Of a DNA stretch of 64,000 nucleotides, positions 62,313 to 64,000 are shown piece after piece (the stretch's first letter is position 1; each line of letters starts with the position of its first letter). The DNA is from Marinicauda algicola (GTDB lineage: Bacteria > Pseudomonadota > Alphaproteobacteria > Caulobacterales > Maricaulaceae), in NCBI RefSeq assembly GCF_017161425.1, contig NZ_CP071057.1:62001-126000 (forward strand), read 5' to 3'. The notes beneath the pieces were generated by a model, which saw nothing but the letters and a program-made list of their open reading frames with translations, was not told the DNA's origin and ran no database searches. The position numbers were made by a program, and so were the translations under genes.

Positions 62313-62783
62313 ATGATCATCACCGCACTGCTGCTTGCCGGCGCCGTCGACGCCGAAGAGGCCGGGCTCAGCCGGGCGTCGGGCATCAGCCTCGCCCCGG
62401 CCGCCGCGCGCTACCATCTCGAGGTCGAGATCCGCGAGGACGGCGCCCTGATCGCCTCGCCCTCCCTCGTGGTGCGCGAAGGCGAGACCGCGCGCCTCGC
62501 CGTCGGCGGGCCGGACGGCTACCGCATCGAGCTCTCCGCCGAGCCGAGCCCCGCGGGTTGGTATGCGCCGCAGGCCGCCGACGACGTCTTCGTCTCCAGC
62601 CGCCTGTTCCTGGCCGGCGGCGGCGCCTGGCGGCGCGTCGGCGATGCCATGGTCGCGATCGAGCCGGGCAGCGAGGCGCAGGCCGCCTTCGACCTGTCCG
62701 GGGCGGGCTATGCGCGCGCGGGCGAGACCGCGCCGCTCGGCGAAATCAGCGTCTCCTACCGGATGACCCGCCCCGCGTCCTAG
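62313..62783 (+). CDS. Hypothetical exported beta-rich protein
   Basis: A 156-residue protein. It starts with a short hydrophobic segment (MIITALLLAGAVDA) that could be a signal peptide cleaved near residue 14. The remainder alternates polar and hydrophobic residues and looks beta-rich (YHLEVEIREDGALIASPSLVVREGETARLAVGG). No family is recognised. Its stop shares CTAG with the convergent peptidase gene. Confidence 0.65.
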   Translation: MIITALLLAGAVDAEEAGLSRASGISLAPAAARYHLEVEIREDGALIASPSLVVREGETARLAVGGPDGYRIELSAEPSPAGWYAPQAADDVFVSSRLFLAGGGAWRRVGDAMVAIEPGSEAQAAFDLSGAGYARAGETAPLGEISVSYRMTRPAS

Positions 62784-63835
62784 CCCTTCGCCGCCGCCAG
62801 CAGCGTCCGTGCGAAGGCCGAGAGCGCCTTGGGCGTCGTGCTTTCCTGGTTGGAATGGTAGTTGAAGGTCGGCACCTGCAGCGTGGTGCCGGTGAACTCC
62901 CCGTCGGACTTCGCGGCGATCTTGCCGAGCTCGGTCAGGCCGAGGGACTTGGCCGCCTCGCCGCGGGCGCTGCGCGCCTCGTTCTCCGCGGCGATGTAGT
63001 CGCACTTGTGGATCGCGGGAACCCCGCTCGCGCGCGCCGCCTGGTGGACGCGCTCGCCCATCTGCGGATCGAAGCTCGCGGTGGCGTCGCGCCGGCGCAG
63101 CACGACGGCGCCGGCCTGGGTGACGGCGCTGTCGTCGAAGGGCGTGGTGTCGAGCACAAGCAGGTCGCGGCGCGGCCCGAGCGCGTCCTTGGCCCAGTTC
63201 AGGAAATGGTCCGCCGAGCGCCCGATCTCCTCCTCCGCCGTGAACACGATCGTGCCCGGCAGCCCGTGCTCGGCGGCCACGCGCAGCACCGCCGCCGACA
63301 CCGGATTGTCCAGCTGGCCCACGACATAGGAGGAGCCGCGCTCCAGCCGGCGCGCGAAGGCGACCGGCGTACCCTCCGGCAGGCCCGCCATGTTGGCGAC
63401 CGACAGGGCGATATGGCCGTCGGGCTTGAGGATCACGTCGTCGATGTCGCCGTAGGCGATGCGCCCGCCGGTCCGGCGGTCGTAGGCGAAGACCTCCTCG
63501 CCGACATAGCGCTCGCGCACGCGCCGGGCGAGCAGGTCGCTGGCCGGGGCGAACTCGGCGTACTTCTCGTTCTTCACCGCGTGGGCGGCGTAGACGATCT
63601 CCCCGCCATTCCTGACGACCCCGCCATGGCGGTCGACATGGGCGAGCATGACCGGCCCCGGCGCGCCGAGATCGACCACGCACAGATTGCGCGGGTGCGA
63701 GACCGGAAAGCCCAGGCTCTCGAAATCGCGCGCGAGATGGTCGAGGAAGGGCGTCTCGTGGCCCACCACGCTCGGGAAGTCGAGATACTCGTTGGTCTTG
63801 GCCAGGATGCGCGCGGCAAGGGCGGGTTCGCTCAC
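62780..63835 (-). CDS. M20/M42-family metallopeptidase
   Basis: A 351-residue cytoplasmic zinc peptidase or deacetylase. Metal-binding segments are VMLAHVDRHGG (HxD), VVGQLDNPVSA (bridging Asp), VFTAEEEIGRS (catalytic Glu pair) and LVLDTTPFDD. A late His occurs in FNYHSNQEST. The GTG start at 63835 overlaps the stop of the upstream ketoacyl-ACP synthase gene (GTGA), implying coupling. The substrate is unknown. Confidence 0.85.
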   Translation of the reverse strand: MSEPALAARILAKTNEYLDFPSVVGHETPFLDHLARDFESLGFPVSHPRNLCVVDLGAPGPVMLAHVDRHGGVVRNGGEIVYAAHAVKNEKYAEFAPASDLLARRVRERYVGEEVFAYDRRTGGRIAYGDIDDVILKPDGHIALSVANMAGLPEGTPVAFARRLERGSSYVVGQLDNPVSAAVLRVAAEHGLPGTIVFTAEEEIGRSADHFLNWAKDALGPRRDLLVLDTTPFDDSAVTQAGAVVLRRRDATASFDPQMGERVHQAARASGVPAIHKCDYIAAENEARSARGEAAKSLGLTELGKIAAKSDGEFTGTTLQVPTFNYHSNQESTTPKALSAFARTLLAAAKG

Positions 63836-64000
63836 CCCCGCTTCTCCACGAACACGGTGCCGGCCGAATAGCCCGCCCCGAAGCTGCACAGCACGCCCCG
63901 CTCGCCGGGCTTCATGTCGTCGGAATGCAGGTGGAAGGCGATGACCGAGCCGGCCGAGGAGGTATTGGCGTAGCGGTCCAGGATGGTCGGCGCGTCCTCG
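63832..64000 (-). CDS. Beta-ketoacyl-ACP synthase III-like, 3' end only
   Basis: The frame runs off the right edge; 55 residues of the C-terminus are visible. The segment LDRYANTSSAGSVIAF contains the catalytic Asn of FabH-type enzymes, and VLCSFGAGYSAGTVFVEKR is the typical final strand. It is probably a FabH or FabH-like condensing enzyme. Its stop overlaps the start of the following peptidase gene. Confidence 0.85.
   Translation of the reverse strand, partial: EDAPTILDRYANTSSAGSVIAFHLHSDDMKPGERGVLCSFGAGYSAGTVFVEKRG

Overview
The window is high-GC bacterial chromosome with densely packed genes and many 4-nt ATGA start/stop overlaps. Gene content points to an alphaproteobacterium, probably of the Caulobacterales/Maricaulales (Hyphomonadaceae/Maricaulaceae) kind. 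The evidence is the rpoH-carD-fdxA-TerB-S4-SUV3-type helicase-DUF3108-rpmB block, a protoglobin-coupled chemotaxis transducer, a HisKA_2-type sensor kinase, nadABC with a Nudix-like regulator, and uvrC near pgsA. This placement is from gene content and order, not from a tree.

Layout. 1-7.8 kb: core block (end of a nuclease-like gene, heat-shock sigma factor, CarD, ferredoxin, TerB, S4 protein, helicase, DUF3108, L28). 7.8-16.3 kb: lipoprotein amidohydrolase, GAF sensor kinase, a MarR/ankyrin divergent pair with a palindromic operator candidate, a 37-residue membrane miniprotein, a sodium/solute symporter with a GNAT acetyltransferase, and a ZIP metal transporter/DUF3299 pair behind a Zur-like box. 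16.5-21.6 kb: a variant glycosyltransferase overlapping a phytanoyl-CoA-dioxygenase-like gene, bacterioferritin and its ferredoxin, DUF4112, twin DUF6789 membrane proteins and a YgjP-type metalloprotease. 21.7-32.1 kb: aminotransferase, TadG-like VWA protein, and a run of exported or peptide-handling hydrolases (M28, D-aminoacylase-like, M61) plus a BASS transporter and an SDR. 32.1-40.4 kb: housekeeping genes (ychF, pth, L25, prs, midA-like, lgt, ubiK, ybjN-like, proC) and an EF-hand protein.

40.4-46.1 kb is the least explained part. It is a six-gene leftward operon, mostly coupled by ATGA overlaps. Five genes encode divergent paralogous single-pass membrane proteins (DUF6090-like N-termini). 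The sixth encodes a multi-pass membrane protein with a TolB/FlgO-like domain and TPRs. An OmpR/EnvZ-type two-component pair lies directly upstream on the same strand.

48.5-64 kb: two protoglobin-MCP genes. One is intact; the other, between uvrC and pgsA, is broken by an apparent one-base deletion immediately after the haem-ligand motif. These are followed by pgsA, uvrC, nadCBA with two matching palindromes upstream of nadA, an MBL lipoprotein, a Nudix-like/winged-helix regulator (NadQ-like) coupled to an HD phosphohydrolase, a tandem universal stress protein, two small uncharacterised proteins, an M20/M42-type peptidase and the 3' end of a ketoacyl-ACP synthase III gene.

How the parts connect: iron storage and release (bfr/bfd), zinc uptake (ZIP/DUF3299) and NAD synthesis each come with a nearby site or regulator that could control them. 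I recognised no tRNA, rRNA, CRISPR array, insertion sequence or phage gene. All site calls are by eye and none has been tested by search.
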